From Lysobacteraceae bacterium (GTDB lineage Bacteria > Pseudomonadota > Gammaproteobacteria > Xanthomonadales > Xanthomonadaceae), in contig JAMLIV010000002.1 in the NCBI GenBank assembly GCA_023954075.1, forward strand, positions 177,256-241,255: a DNA stretch of 64,000 nt, written 5' to 3'. The position numbers were made by a program, and so were the translations under genes. Shown in pieces: positions 35,376 through 45,412 of the stretch. The number at the start of each line of letters is the position of its first letter. Position 1 is the stretch's first letter. The notes below the pieces were generated by a model, which saw only the letters and a list, made by a program, of their open reading frames with translations, was not told the DNA's origin and did not search any database.

Positions 35376-36479
35376 TCAGATGCGCAGCGGCATCACGACG
35401 TGCCGGCAGCGCTCGCTGTTGCCTTCGCGCACCAGGGCGCTGGAATTCGCATCGCGCAGGCTCAGGCTCACTTCTTCGCTGCGCAGCGCGTTGAGCGCAT
35501 CGAGCAGGTACACGACGTTGAACCCGATGGCGATATTGTCGACGCTGCTGTTCGCCTCGACTTCCTCGACCGCCTCTTCCTGCTCGGGATTGTGCGCCAC
35601 GAGCTTGAGTTGCCCGGGGGTGAATTCGATCCGCACGCCGCGGTACTTCTCGTTCGAAAGGATCGCCGCACGCTGCAGCGCGGCCTTGAGGGCCTCGCGC
35701 TCGATCCGCGCCTCCTTGTCGGCACCGATCGGGATCACGGCCTCGTAGTCCGGAAAACGTCCGTCGATCAGCTTGGAGGTGAAGGTCACGTCCTCGCGTT
35801 TCACCCGCAGATGGCTGCGCCCGACTTCCAGCGCGATGTCGCGGTCGCCGCCTTCCAGCAGGCGCTGCAGTTCCAGCACACCCTTGCGCGGCAGGATGAT
35901 CTGGCGACGCGCGTTGACACCTTTTTCCAGCGGGGCTTCGCACAGGGCCAGACGGTGGCCGTCGGTCGCCACACAGCGCAGGAGATCCTCGCGCAGATCG
36001 AACAGCAGGCCGTTGAGGTAAAACCGCACGTCCTGCTGTGCCATGGCAAACGCGGTGCGCTCGATCAGTTCGCGCAGGCTTCCTTCCGACAGCGAAATCG
36101 TTTCGATGACTTCGAGGTTTTCCGTCGAAGGGAAATCGCGCGCCGGCAGCGTGGACAGGGTGAAACGGCTGCGTCCGGCCTGGATCGACATGCGGTCCCC
36201 GCTCTGCGAGAACTTCATCAGACTGCCGTCGGGCAAGGCGCGGACGATGTCGAAGAGCTTGCGCGCGGGGACCGTGGTTTCCCCGGCATCGCTGTCGGAA
36301 CCGAGCGCGGCGCGGGCCACCATCTCGACTTCGGAATCGGAGCCGGTAAGGGACAGGCCATCCGCGTCGACGACAACCAGGAGGTTGCCCAGCACGGGCA
36401 TGGTTTGCCTGCGTTCGACGACGTTGACGACCTGCTGGAGCGGCTTCAGTAGAACTTCGCGTTGGATGGCAAATCGCAT
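35376..36479 (-). CDS. dnaN: DNA polymerase III beta sliding clamp
   Basis: A 367-residue protein with three clamp domains, starting MRFAIQREVLLKPLQQVVNV and ending RHVVMPLRI, as in E. coli DnaN. It contains RFTLSTLPARDFPSTENLEV and DNIAIGFNVVYLLDALNALR. It tethers the polymerase to DNA. The length is standard, and the gene lies between the origin gap and recF, as in relatives. Confidence 0.98.
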   Translation of the reverse strand: MRFAIQREVLLKPLQQVVNVVERRQTMPVLGNLLVVVDADGLSLTGSDSEVEMVARAALGSDSDAGETTVPARKLFDIVRALPDGSLMKFSQSGDRMSIQAGRSRFTLSTLPARDFPSTENLEVIETISLSEGSLRELIERTAFAMAQQDVRFYLNGLLFDLREDLLRCVATDGHRLALCEAPLEKGVNARRQIILPRKGVLELQRLLEGGDRDIALEVGRSHLRVKREDVTFTSKLIDGRFPDYEAVIPIGADKEARIEREALKAALQRAAILSNEKYRGVRIEFTPGQLKLVAHNPEQEEAVEEVEANSSVDNIAIGFNVVYLLDALNALRSEEVSLSLRDANSSALVREGNSERCRHVVMPLRI

Positions 36480-36727
36480 TCGTCGATCCCCAGACAGAAA
36501 GATGCTGTAAAGAAATAATGGCGGTGGTGGGTGCTGTGGAACACGGGATTTGTTTGCTATCTGATTGTTTTACAACATGTTTAAGCTGCTTTTCCGGCGC
36601 GTGAAACGACTTGGAAAGCCTGTGGACAACGCGGGAAAAGATCGCCCCGCCTGTCTTTTCCCACGGATATCCACAGCTTGCATACAGCTTCCACCGGCCG
36701 CCATGATGCCCGTGTTGGCCGTGCGCG
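36480..36727. other. Probable replication origin (oriC)
   Basis: This 248-bp gap between dnaA and dnaN holds DnaA-box-like sites close to TTATCCACA: ATATCCACA at 36667-36675 (plus), TTGTCCACA on the minus strand at 36629-36621, and TGTTCCACA on the minus strand at 36543-36535. An AT-rich stretch runs from 36547 to 36593 (GATTTGTTTGCTATCTGATT and following), unlike the GC-rich surroundings, and may be the unwinding element. No gene is present. The gap is also the likely dnaN promoter region. Confidence 0.65.
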
Positions 36728-38062
36728 TCACTCGGTCAGTTTGCGAAACAGCTTGTCCCAATCCTCACGCAGCACGCCATCGGTATCGAGCAGCTTGCGG
36801 ATCTGGCGGCAGGCGTGCAGGACGGTGGTGTGGTCGCGCCCGCCGAAGCCGTCGCCGATCTCCGGCAGGCTGTGGGAAGTCAACTCCTTGGCCAGCGTCA
36901 TGGCGATCTGCCGGGGCCGGGCCAAGGTGCGCGTGCGGCGCTTGGAAAGCAGGTCGGCGACGCGAAGCTGGTAGTAGTCGGCCACCACCTTCTGGATGTT
37001 GCCGATGGAGATGGCCTGCTTGTGCACGCGCACCACGTCGCGCAGGGCCTCTTGGGCGAAGGCGGTGGTGATGGGTTCGCCGGCGAAGTGCGCGCGCGCG
37101 ACCAGGGTGTTGAGCGCCCCTTCCAGATCGCGCACGTTGGTGCCGATGTTCTTGGCGATGAGGTAGGCGACTTCGTCAGGCAGTTCCACGCCGCGCGCCC
37201 GCGCCTTGCTCAGCAGGATGGCGGCGCGGGTCTCGAAATCGGGCGGTTCGATCGACACCGACAGGCCCCAGGCCAGGCGCGATTTCAGCCGCGCTTCCAG
37301 CCCTTCCACCTCGCGCGGGTAGCGGTCGCAGGTCAGGATGATCTGCTGCTTGCCGTCGAACAGCGCGTTGAAAGTGTGGAAGAACTCTTCCTGGGTACGG
37401 TCCTTGCCGGCGAAGAACTGGATGTCGTCGAGCAGCAGGGCGTCCACGCGCTGGAATTGGCGCTTGAACTGGTCCATCGACTTTTCGTTCAGCGCTTTCA
37501 TCATCGCGGAAAAGAACTGTTCCGAGCGCAGGTACAGCACCTTCATGCCGGGGCGGTTGGCGCGCATCAGGTTGCCGGCCGCGTGCATCAGGTGGGTCTT
37601 GCCCAGGCCGGTGGTGCCGTAGAGCAGCAGCGGGTTGTAGGCCTGCCCGGGATTCTGCGCGACCTGCCAGGCGGCGGAGCGGGCGATCTGGTTGGAGCGC
37701 CCCTCGACGAAGTTGTCGAAGGTGTAGGCGTGATCGAGCTGGGTGACGAAGTCTTCTTCCGGCGCGGCCGCGCGGCCCTTGGCCCGCGCGCCGCGGGCGG
37801 GTGCCGGCGCGCGCGCCAGACTCCCCACCTCGATCCGCGCCGCCGCCGCCTCGTGCCCGGACACCAGGCGCAGCAGCTCGATGATCCGCGCCAGATAGCG
37901 CGCGCGCACCATGTCCATGACAAAGGCGTTGGGTGCATAGAGCAGCAGGTCGCCTCCGGATTCGGATGCATTGGCCTGCAGCGGCTTGAGCCAGGTGATG
38001 AACTCCTCGGGCGGCAGTTCGGACTCGAGGTGGGAAAGGCACAGCGGCCAGGCGGCAAGCAT
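36728..38062 (-). CDS. dnaA: Chromosomal replication initiator DnaA
   Basis: A 444-residue protein. Domain I begins [20 protein letters not shown], domain III is the AAA+ ATPase with Walker [16 protein letters not shown] and Walker [21 protein letters not shown], and domain IV carries the DNA-binding signature [16 protein letters not shown] take ATG 38062 because it matches the family N-terminus; an in-frame TTG lies 21 nt upstream. It initiates replication by melting oriC and also regulates transcription. The likely origin lies just downstream, at 36480-36727. Confidence 0.98.
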   Translation of the reverse strand: MLAAWPLCLSHLESELPPEEFITWLKPLQANASESGGDLLLYAPNAFVMDMVRARYLARIIELLRLVSGHEAAAARIEVGSLARAPAPARGARAKGRAAAPEEDFVTQLDHAYTFDNFVEGRSNQIARSAAWQVAQNPGQAYNPLLLYGTTGLGKTHLMHAAGNLMRANRPGMKVLYLRSEQFFSAMMKALNEKSMDQFKRQFQRVDALLLDDIQFFAGKDRTQEEFFHTFNALFDGKQQIILTCDRYPREVEGLEARLKSRLAWGLSVSIEPPDFETRAAILLSKARARGVELPDEVAYLIAKNIGTNVRDLEGALNTLVARAHFAGEPITTAFAQEALRDVVRVHKQAISIGNIQKVVADYYQLRVADLLSKRRTRTLARPRQIAMTLAKELTSHSLPEIGDGFGGRDHTTVLHACRQIRKLLDTDGVLREDWDKLFRKLTE

Positions 38063-38272
38063 GCGGGACAACACTCCGCGCAAGGCGCTGCGGGCGCACC
38101 TGCGTCATGGGATGAAAGGTGGGTCGTTGAGTCTACCGCGGTTGCGCGCGCCCGGCGCGGCCGGCCGCGATCGCTCCGGCAGCAGCGCGATCCTTGCGCT
38201 CCGGCACGTCGCCTGCACCGGACCCGCGCGCAGCGCCCCGACCTGCCGCAGCCATCGCCAGCCCGCGCGTGC

Positions 38273-38302
38273 TTGACCGTCGCGCGGTGTGAGCCGTAAG
38301 AT
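38273..38302 (+). promoter_or_regulatory. rpmH promoter
   Basis: TTGACC (38273-38278), an 18-nt spacer and TAAGAT (38297-38302) form a good sigma-70-type promoter 36 nt before the rpmH start. The rest of the 275-bp dnaA-rpmH gap is GC-rich, and I see no DnaA boxes in it. Confidence 0.7.
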
Positions 38303-38337
38303 TGCCGGTTCTTTCGTCACGAAACCTCGGTGCCGCC

Positions 38338-38472
38338 ATGAAGCGCACGTTCCAGCCCAGCAATCTCAAGCGCGCCCGTACCCACGGTTTCCGCGCCCGC
38401 ATGAAGTCCGTCGGCGGTCGCAAGATCATCAACGCCCGCCGCGCCAAGGGCCGCAAGCGCCTGGCACCGTAA
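38338..38472 (+). CDS. rpmH: 50S ribosomal protein L34
   Basis: A 44-residue, very basic protein that begins [20 protein letters not shown] and ends KGRKRLAP, matching bacterial L34 along its whole length. It is a large-subunit ribosomal protein. It is the first gene of the rpmH-rnpA-yidC-mnmE run and diverges from dnaA, the standard arrangement near origins. Confidence 0.98.
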   Translation: MKRTFQPSNLKRARTHGFRARMKSVGGRKIINARRAKGRKRLAP

Positions 38473-38528
38473 CCGGCCAAGGCCGGGCATCCCCGATGTC
38501 CGGCGCGTCGGCCGGCAGGCGCGTTCCG

Positions 38529-38951
38529 ATGCACGCGCATCGTTTTCCAAAGACCGCCCGGGTTCGCGCCGCGGGCGATTTTTCGCACGCGTTTGCCGGC
38601 GGCCGCCGGGCAGGCGGCCGCTATTTCAGGGCCGTGTTCCTTGCCCGCCCGGACGCAGCAGCACCCCGCAACGCGCGCCTGGGCATGGCGATTTCGCGCA
38701 AGGTCGACAAGCGCGCGGTCGAGCGCAACCGCATCCGGCGCCTGATCCGCGAGTGGTTTCGCCACCGTCATGCGCAGTGGATTCCCGGTGATCTGGTGAT
38801 CTCGGGCAAACCGGAAGCCTCCGGCGTCGACGCCGCGCAGCTCTTCGCCGACCTTGACGTGCTCGTGCGCCGGCTCGGATTGAAGGACGCGCCCGCACCC
38901 TCCACAATGGCCGACTCTTCGCGCACATCGCTCCCGGGCGATGATTCCTGA
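38529..38951 (+). CDS. rnpA: Ribonuclease P protein component
   Basis: A 140-residue basic protein that pairs with RNase P RNA to mature tRNA 5' ends. The RNR motif is RKVDKRAVERNRIRRLIREW (about 55-74), with an N-terminal FPKTARVRAAGDFSHAF. ATG 38529 best fits the family N-terminus; ATG 38496 would add 11 residues. It lies 56 nt after rpmH. The C-terminal 20 residues are low-complexity and variable in the family. Confidence 0.93.
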   Translation: MHAHRFPKTARVRAAGDFSHAFAGGRRAGGRYFRAVFLARPDAAAPRNARLGMAISRKVDKRAVERNRIRRLIREWFRHRHAQWIPGDLVISGKPEASGVDAAQLFADLDVLVRRLGLKDAPAPSTMADSSRTSLPGDDS

Positions 38952-39008
38952 GTCACATTCACGCCCGGCCGGCACGTCAATCCTCTGGCCGCACGCTCTC
39001 GACTGCCC

Positions 39009-40682
39009 ATGACCCAGACCCGTACTTTCCTGCTGATTGCCTGGCTTCTCGTCGCGTTCCTGCTGTGGGACGCCTGGCAGAAGGACTATGGTGCCACGCG
39101 CGCTGCGCCTCCCCAGGCACCGGTTGCCGCGGTGGATCCTTCCATTCCGGAGCCGGTCGGCCAGGCCTCGGTGCCGACGCTGCAGAGCGCGGAAGAGCCT
39201 GCCGTCGATGTGCCCGAACGCGCTGGCATGAGCACAGCGAGCGTGATCCTGGCCAACGACGTGCTGCGCCTGACCCTGGATGCCAATGGCGGAACCCTGC
39301 GCGTGGCCGAACTGCTGGACTATCCGACGCAGGCCACGGGCGAGCCGATCCCCGTGGAACTGCTCAGTCAAGTGCCGGAACAGTATTTCGTGATCCAGAA
39401 CGGCCTGGTGGGCCAGCCCGCCGCGCCCACGCACGAGGACCGGATGATCGCCCAGCGCGGTGACCAGGTGCTGGCCGAGGGTGCCGACGAGGTCGTGTTG
39501 CCCTTCGTCTGGAGCGGACCGGACGGGCTCAGCGTGGAGCGCACCTACCGCATGGCGCGCGGCAGCTATCTGGTGGAAATCACCGATACGGTAAGAAACG
39601 ACGGCACCACGCCCTGGAGCGGCAACGCCTACCGCCAGCTGGTGCGCGTGCAGCCGCCGACGGCCAAGGGCGGATTCACCAATCCGGAGCGGCTGAGCTA
39701 TGTGGGCGGCGCGCTTTACAGCCCGCAGGACAAGTTCGAAAAGCTCAAGTTCGACGACTTCGATCCCAAGACGCCGCTGCGCCGCGAGGTCACCGACGGC
39801 TGGATCGCGATGCTGCAGCACTATTTCGTGGCGGCCATCATCCCCGAACCCGGAACCGCCAACACCTTCAGCAGCGCGGTGCTGCCCAACGGCCGCTACC
39901 TCCTGCGCGACGTGGGTGCCGCCCTCAGCGCGGCACCGGGTGGCACGGCCAGCACCAGCGCGCGCATCTACCTCGGCCCCAAGCTGCGGCGCGACCTTGA
40001 AACCATCACGCCCGGCCTCGGGCTGACGATGGACTACGGCATCTTCACCGCGATCGCCCAGCCCATCCACTGGCTGCTCGCACTGCTGCACAGCCTCGTG
40101 GGCAACTGGGGCTGGGCCATCGTGCTGCTGGTGGTGCTGATCAAGGCCGCGATGTTCAAACTCTCCGAAGCCCAGTACAAGAGCTTCGCCAAGATGCGGC
40201 GGGTGCAGCCGCGCATCGAGGCGCTCAAGGAGCGCTTCGGCGACGACCGTCAGAAGTTCCAGGTCGCGATGATGGAGCTGTACAAGAAGGAGAAGATCAA
40301 CCCGCTCGGCGGCTGCCTGCCGATCCTGGTGCAGATCCCGGTCTTCCTTTCCCTGTACTGGGTGCTGGTGGAAGCGGTCGAGCTGCGCCATGCGCCGTGG
40401 ATCCTCTGGATCCAGAACCTTTCGGCACCCGATCCCTACTTCATCCTGCCGGTGGTCAACCTCGTCACGATGTGGGCCACCCAGAAGCTCTCGCCGGCAC
40501 CGGGCATGGATCCGATGCAGAAGAAGATGATGCAGGCTATGCCGCTGGTTTTCGGCGTGATGTTCGCGTTCTTCCCGGCGGGTCTGGTGCTCTACTGGAC
40601 CACCAATGGCGCGCTGGGCCTGCTGCAGCAGTGGCTGATCATGCGTCGCCACGGCGAGCCGACGCCCGCGCCGGCAAAGTAA
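39009..40682 (+). CDS. yidC: Membrane protein insertase YidC
   Basis: A 557-residue Oxa1-family insertase. An N-terminal helix (LLIAWLLVAFLLWDAW) is followed by a large periplasmic domain (about 60-335; ERTYRMARGSYLVEITDTVR) and five C-terminal helices (345-545), with NPLGGCLPILVQIPVFLSLY typical of the conserved core. It inserts inner-membrane proteins alone or with Sec. It follows rnpA by 57 bp; the small yidD gene often found between them is absent. Length and order otherwise match gammaproteobacterial YidC. Confidence 0.98.
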   Translation: MTQTRTFLLIAWLLVAFLLWDAWQKDYGATRAAPPQAPVAAVDPSIPEPVGQASVPTLQSAEEPAVDVPERAGMSTASVILANDVLRLTLDANGGTLRVAELLDYPTQATGEPIPVELLSQVPEQYFVIQNGLVGQPAAPTHEDRMIAQRGDQVLAEGADEVVLPFVWSGPDGLSVERTYRMARGSYLVEITDTVRNDGTTPWSGNAYRQLVRVQPPTAKGGFTNPERLSYVGGALYSPQDKFEKLKFDDFDPKTPLRREVTDGWIAMLQHYFVAAIIPEPGTANTFSSAVLPNGRYLLRDVGAALSAAPGGTASTSARIYLGPKLRRDLETITPGLGLTMDYGIFTAIAQPIHWLLALLHSLVGNWGWAIVLLVVLIKAAMFKLSEAQYKSFAKMRRVQPRIEALKERFGDDRQKFQVAMMELYKKEKINPLGGCLPILVQIPVFLSLYWVLVEAVELRHAPWILWIQNLSAPDPYFILPVVNLVTMWATQKLSPAPGMDPMQKKMMQAMPLVFGVMFAFFPAGLVLYWTTNGALGLLQQWLIMRRHGEPTPAPAK

Positions 40683-40692
40683 GGCGGCGGGG

Positions 40693-42024
40693 ATGGCCGC
40701 CGATCGCACCGACACGATCGCCGCCATCGCCACCCCGCCAGGGGCCGGTGGCATCGGCGTGATCCGCCTGTCCGGCCCCGAAGTGCCGCGCATCGCCGCG
40801 CGGCTTTTCGGGCGCGACCCCTCGCCGCGCCACGCCCACCTCGCCCGCTTCACCGATGCCGCCGGCGAGCTGATCGACACCGGCCTCCTGATCCATTTTC
40901 CGGCACCGGCGTCCTTCACCGGCGAGCACGTGCTGGAGCTGCAGGTCCACGGCAGCCCGGCGCTGCTGCAGCGGCTGCTGCGCGAGCTCCATCACCTCGG
41001 CGCGCGGGCGGCGCGGGCGGGAGAGTTTTCCGAACGCGCCTTCCTCAACGGCAAGCTCGATCTGGTCCAGGCCGAAGCCATCGCCGACCTGATCGCGGCC
41101 GGCTCGGAGGCGGCCGCACGCGCCGCCCAGCGCAGCCTTCAGGGTGAGTTCTCGCGGCGGGTACACGCCCTGGTCGAGGCCACCATCGCGCTGCGGATGC
41201 GGATCGAGGCGGCGATGGATTTTTCCGACGAGGCCATCGAAACGCTCGCGCCGGCGGCCCTGAACGAGGCCGTGGACGGACTGGTCGACCGGCTCGACGC
41301 GCTCCTGGCCGCCGCCTGCCAGGGCCAACGGCTGACCGATGGCCTGCACGTCGTCCTGCTCGGCCGGCCCAATGCCGGCAAGTCCAGCCTGCTCAACGCG
41401 CTGGCCGCCGACGACCGCGCCATCGTCACGGCGCGGCCGGGCACCACCCGCGATCTCCTGCGCGAAGTGGTGCGCGTGGATGGCGTCGAACTGACGCTGG
41501 TGGACACCGCGGGCCTGCGCGATTCGACCGATCCCATCGAACAGGAGGGCATGCGCCGGGCCCGCGCCGAGGCGGCGCGCGCCGACCTGATCCTCAGCGT
41601 GCTGGGTGAAGACGACGCGCCGGCGTGCGACGAGGTGCCGCCGGGGATCGATCGGATGGTGATCCACAACAAGATCGACCTCTCCGGCGAGGCCCCCCGG
41701 CTGCAACGGATCGACGGGATCGAGCACCTGTACCTGTCGGCGCGCAGCGGCACGGGCATGAATCTCCTGCGTGAGCGCCTGGCCGCGCGCCTGGTGCCCG
41801 CCGCGGAGGGAGGCTTCAGCGCTCGCGTGCGCCATGTCGAAGCGCTGCAGCGCGCCGGCCGGGAACTGCGCGAAGCGCGCGCCGCCCTCGCCCATCGGGA
41901 TGCCCCCGAACTGGCCGCCGAACATCTGCGGCAGGTGCAGAATGCGCTGGGCGAAATCACCGGCGCGTTCGGCGCAGAGGACCTGCTGGGTCGCATATTT
42001 GCAAACTTTTGCATTGGCAAATAA
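40693..42024 (+). CDS. mnmE: tRNA modification GTPase MnmE (TrmE)
   Basis: A 443-residue protein. It has the N-terminal tetrahydrofolate-binding domain (RTDTIAAIATPPGAGGIGVI), a helical domain, an inserted GTPase domain with G1 GRPNAGKSSLLN, G2/G3 GTTRDLL and DTAGLR, G4 HNKIDL, and the C-terminal FCIGK whose Cys is required for activity. With MnmG it modifies the wobble uridine of certain tRNAs. It follows yidC by 10 nt, as part of the rpmH-rnpA-yidC-mnmE run. Confidence 0.98.
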   Translation: MAADRTDTIAAIATPPGAGGIGVIRLSGPEVPRIAARLFGRDPSPRHAHLARFTDAAGELIDTGLLIHFPAPASFTGEHVLELQVHGSPALLQRLLRELHHLGARAARAGEFSERAFLNGKLDLVQAEAIADLIAAGSEAAARAAQRSLQGEFSRRVHALVEATIALRMRIEAAMDFSDEAIETLAPAALNEAVDGLVDRLDALLAAACQGQRLTDGLHVVLLGRPNAGKSSLLNALAADDRAIVTARPGTTRDLLREVVRVDGVELTLVDTAGLRDSTDPIEQEGMRRARAEAARADLILSVLGEDDAPACDEVPPGIDRMVIHNKIDLSGEAPRLQRIDGIEHLYLSARSGTGMNLLRERLAARLVPAAEGGFSARVRHVEALQRAGRELREARAALAHRDAPELAAEHLRQVQNALGEITGAFGAEDLLGRIFANFCIGK

Positions 42025-42319
42025 TGCCGGGGGCCCGCGCCCTGGCGGCGTCCCGCGTGCGACGCACCACCGGCGTCCGCGCTACGCCCACGGCCGGTTT
42101 CATGGCGCTGGCGACGGTTGGATCGGCTTGTCCGTGCCTCGGCGCGGCCGCCGTTTCCCGGTCTTCTGAGCGACCCCTCCCGCTTTGCAGGTTCATCGGG
42201 TTTGACTTATGGTGTGAGCGTGCACGACCTGTGCCGGGTTTCAGTCCGAAAACTCGCCGCCTCCCGCGAGGCTGCGGTCGAAACGGCGCGGGCACCATCC
42301 AATGATCGGGGGGTCCTCC

Positions 42320-43354
<1,035 letters not shown>

Positions 43355-43374
43355 TCGGCGGCCACGCCGAAAAC

Positions 43375-43410
43375 AAAAAGGCTGCCCCGCAAGCGCGAGG
43401 CAGCCTTTTT
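43375..43410 (+). terminator. Rho-independent terminator after the TonB-domain lipoprotein
   Basis: AAAAAGGCTGCC (43375-43386) and GGCAGCCTTTTT (43399-43410) form a 12-bp stem with a 12-nt loop, ending in T5. It lies 20 bp after the stop and also ahead of the converging ABC permease gene at 43500, so it can act in both directions. Confidence 0.9.
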
Positions 43411-43499
43411 CAATGGGCCCATGGAAAGCCGGCGGTTCGGGAGCGCCGGCTGCCGTGCTTCCGGAAGCGTCCGGTCGCCCGGCCGCCGGCCCACGACGA

Positions 43500-44666
43500 T
43501 CAGGCCGACACGGCAAGGTGCTCGCGGTGGTACATGCGCGCCGCGATCCACCAGAGCACCGCTGAAACCGCCACGCCCACGGCCGTGTACAGGCTCCAGT
43601 CCAGTGCCGTGAGCGTCTCGCCGCGCAGCACCATCATGATCATCTGGTTCTGCGAAAGGAACGGGATCGCCAGCATCCACAGCTCGTTCTTCACCGGTGA
43701 AATCAGCAGGAAGAAGGTGGGCAGCATCGGCACCAGGAACAGCAGGCTCATGTAGCTCTGCGCTTCCTTCACGCTCTTGACGCTGGCCGCGATCACGGTC
43801 AGCAGGCAGGTGCCGAACAGCACCGTGGGCAGCAGGATCAGCAGCAGCTTGGCCATCGCCAGCAGCGAGACATCCACCTTGACGCCCGCCGGCGCCAGCC
43901 AGAACGCCGCCTTGAACGCCGCCAGCATCAGCACCAGGCTCAGCACGCCGAACACGCAGGCCGCGAGGATCTTGCCGCTCATGATCGCGCGCCGCGAGGC
44001 CGGCGTGGCCAGCAGCGGCTCCAGCGACTGGCGCTCGCGCTCGCCGGCGGTCACGTCGATGACCAGGTAGGCACCGCCGAGGAAGGCGCTCATGATCAGG
44101 AAGTAGGGCAGGAAGGCCAGCGCCTGCCCGACCCGGCTCATCGGCGTCGCCAGATCCACGTGCGCGGCGGCCAGCGGCATGCCGACGCCGGGATCCACGC
44201 CGCGCGACAGCAGCCGCAGCGCACCGGCCTGCTGGGCGTAGGCCTGCAGCACCGCGTCCACGCGCGCCACCGGAATGCGCGAATCATCGCGGGTGCTGTC
44301 GAACAGGATCTCCACCAGCGCCGGCTTGCCGGCGCGCCAGTCGTCGGCGTAACGCGCGGAAACGCGCAGGATCACGTCGGCATCCTGCTGCGCGATCGCC
44401 GTTTCGGCATTCTCGGGCGGTGCCTCGGCCTGGATGTTGTGCCGGGCCAGGAAGGCGACCAGGTTGGGTGCCTGCTCGGCACCGATCAGCGGCACCTCCA
44501 GGGTCTTTTCCATCTGCGTGGTCATCTTCTTCTGCATGACCGCGCCCATGCCCACCACCAGGCCCACGATCAGGATCGGACCCATCAGGAGCGAGATCAG
44601 CACCGTGCGCCGGTCGCGCGCGAGGTCGACCAGCTCCTTCATCATCACCACGGAAATCGGGCTCAT
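43500..44666 (-). CDS. ABC-2 type transporter permease (NatB-like)
   Basis: A 388-residue membrane protein. The first helix (about 22-45, LISLLMGPILIVGLVVGMGA) leads to a periplasmic domain of about 150 residues, then five or six helices with the ABC-2 motif GGAYLVIDVTAGERERQSLE-type segment (ITAGERE box) near 235. It resembles NatB/YhaP permeases that export sodium, antibiotics or peptides with an ABC ATPase. ATG 44666 overlaps the ATPase stop by 4 nt, so the two make one transporter. Substrate unknown. Confidence 0.88.
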   Translation of the reverse strand: MSPISVVMMKELVDLARDRRTVLISLLMGPILIVGLVVGMGAVMQKKMTTQMEKTLEVPLIGAEQAPNLVAFLARHNIQAEAPPENAETAIAQQDADVILRVSARYADDWRAGKPALVEILFDSTRDDSRIPVARVDAVLQAYAQQAGALRLLSRGVDPGVGMPLAAAHVDLATPMSRVGQALAFLPYFLIMSAFLGGAYLVIDVTAGERERQSLEPLLATPASRRAIMSGKILAACVFGVLSLVLMLAAFKAAFWLAPAGVKVDVSLLAMAKLLLILLPTVLFGTCLLTVIAASVKSVKEAQSYMSLLFLVPMLPTFFLLISPVKNELWMLAIPFLSQNQMIMMVLRGETLTALDWSLYTAVGVAVSAVLWWIAARMYHREHLAVSA

Positions 44667-45409
44667 GCGAACAACCCCTCTTCCGAACCGATCACCCGCA
44701 CGAAGGCGTCCTCCAGATTGTCCTCGCCGGTCAGCGCGCGCAGCTCGTCGGCGCTGCCCTGCGCCATCACCGTGCCCTTGGCGATCACCACGATGCGATC
44801 GCACAGGGCGGCGACCTCCTGCATGATGTGGCTGGAGAAGATCACGCAGCGACCTTCCTCGCGCAGCTGGTGCAGGAAGCCGCGCATGGCGCGCGTGGTC
44901 ATCACGTCGAGGCCGTTGGTGGGTTCGTCCAGGATCACGTTGCGCGGGTCGTGCACGAGCGCGCGCGCGATCGCGGTCTTGGTGCGTTGGCCCTGGGAAA
45001 AGCCCTCGGTCTGGCGCTCCAGGATGTCGTCCATCTCCAGCGCCTGCGACAGCGTGCGGGTGCGTTCGCCGATGTCGGCCTCGCTCATGCCGTGCAGGCG
45101 GCCGAAGTAGGCGACGTTCTCGCGCGCTGTCAGGCGCTTGTAGACCCCGCGCGCGTCCGGCAGCACGCCCAGGTGTCGGCGGACCTCATCGGGGCGCTGC
45201 GCCACGTCGATCCCGTCCACCCTCACGCTGCCGCGATCCGGCGACATCAGGGTGTAGAGCATGCGCAAGGTGGTGGTCTTGCCGGCACCGTTGGGGCCGA
45301 GCAGTCCGGTGATTTCCCCATCGCGCGCGATGAAGCTCACGTCCGATACCGCCTGCACCGTTCCGGTGCGGGTCTTGAAGGCCTTGGCCAGGCTGTTGGC
45401 TTCGATCAT
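44663..45409 (-). CDS. ABC transporter ATP-binding protein (NatA-like)
   Basis: A 248-residue ABC ATPase. Walker A is [20 protein letters not shown], the signature is [19 protein letters not shown], Walker B is [20 protein letters not shown] and the switch is [12 protein letters not shown]. The FSQGQ signature and the C-terminal part fit NatA-type exporters. It overlaps the permease gene by 4 nt and is separated by 3 nt from the S33 hydrolase gene upstream, so the three may be co-transcribed. Confidence 0.92.
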   Translation of the reverse strand: MIEANSLAKAFKTRTGTVQAVSDVSFIARDGEITGLLGPNGAGKTTTLRMLYTLMSPDRGSVRVDGIDVAQRPDEVRRHLGVLPDARGVYKRLTARENVAYFGRLHGMSEADIGERTRTLSQALEMDDILERQTEGFSQGQRTKTAIARALVHDPRNVILDEPTNGLDVMTTRAMRGFLHQLREEGRCVIFSSHIMQEVAALCDRIVVIAKGTVMAQGSADELRALTGEDNLEDAFVRVIGSEEGLFA

Positions 45410-45412
45410 GGC

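Noticed and set aside
38063..38337. oriC in the dnaA-rpmH gap
   Set aside because: It is GC-rich, has no DnaA-box-like sites and no AT-rich stretch; the dnaA-dnaN gap fits better.
42025..42319. A 98-codon frame between mnmE and the TonB-domain lipoprotein
   Set aside because: It overlaps the end of mnmE, has no ribosome binding site and no family; the gap is better read as promoter region.
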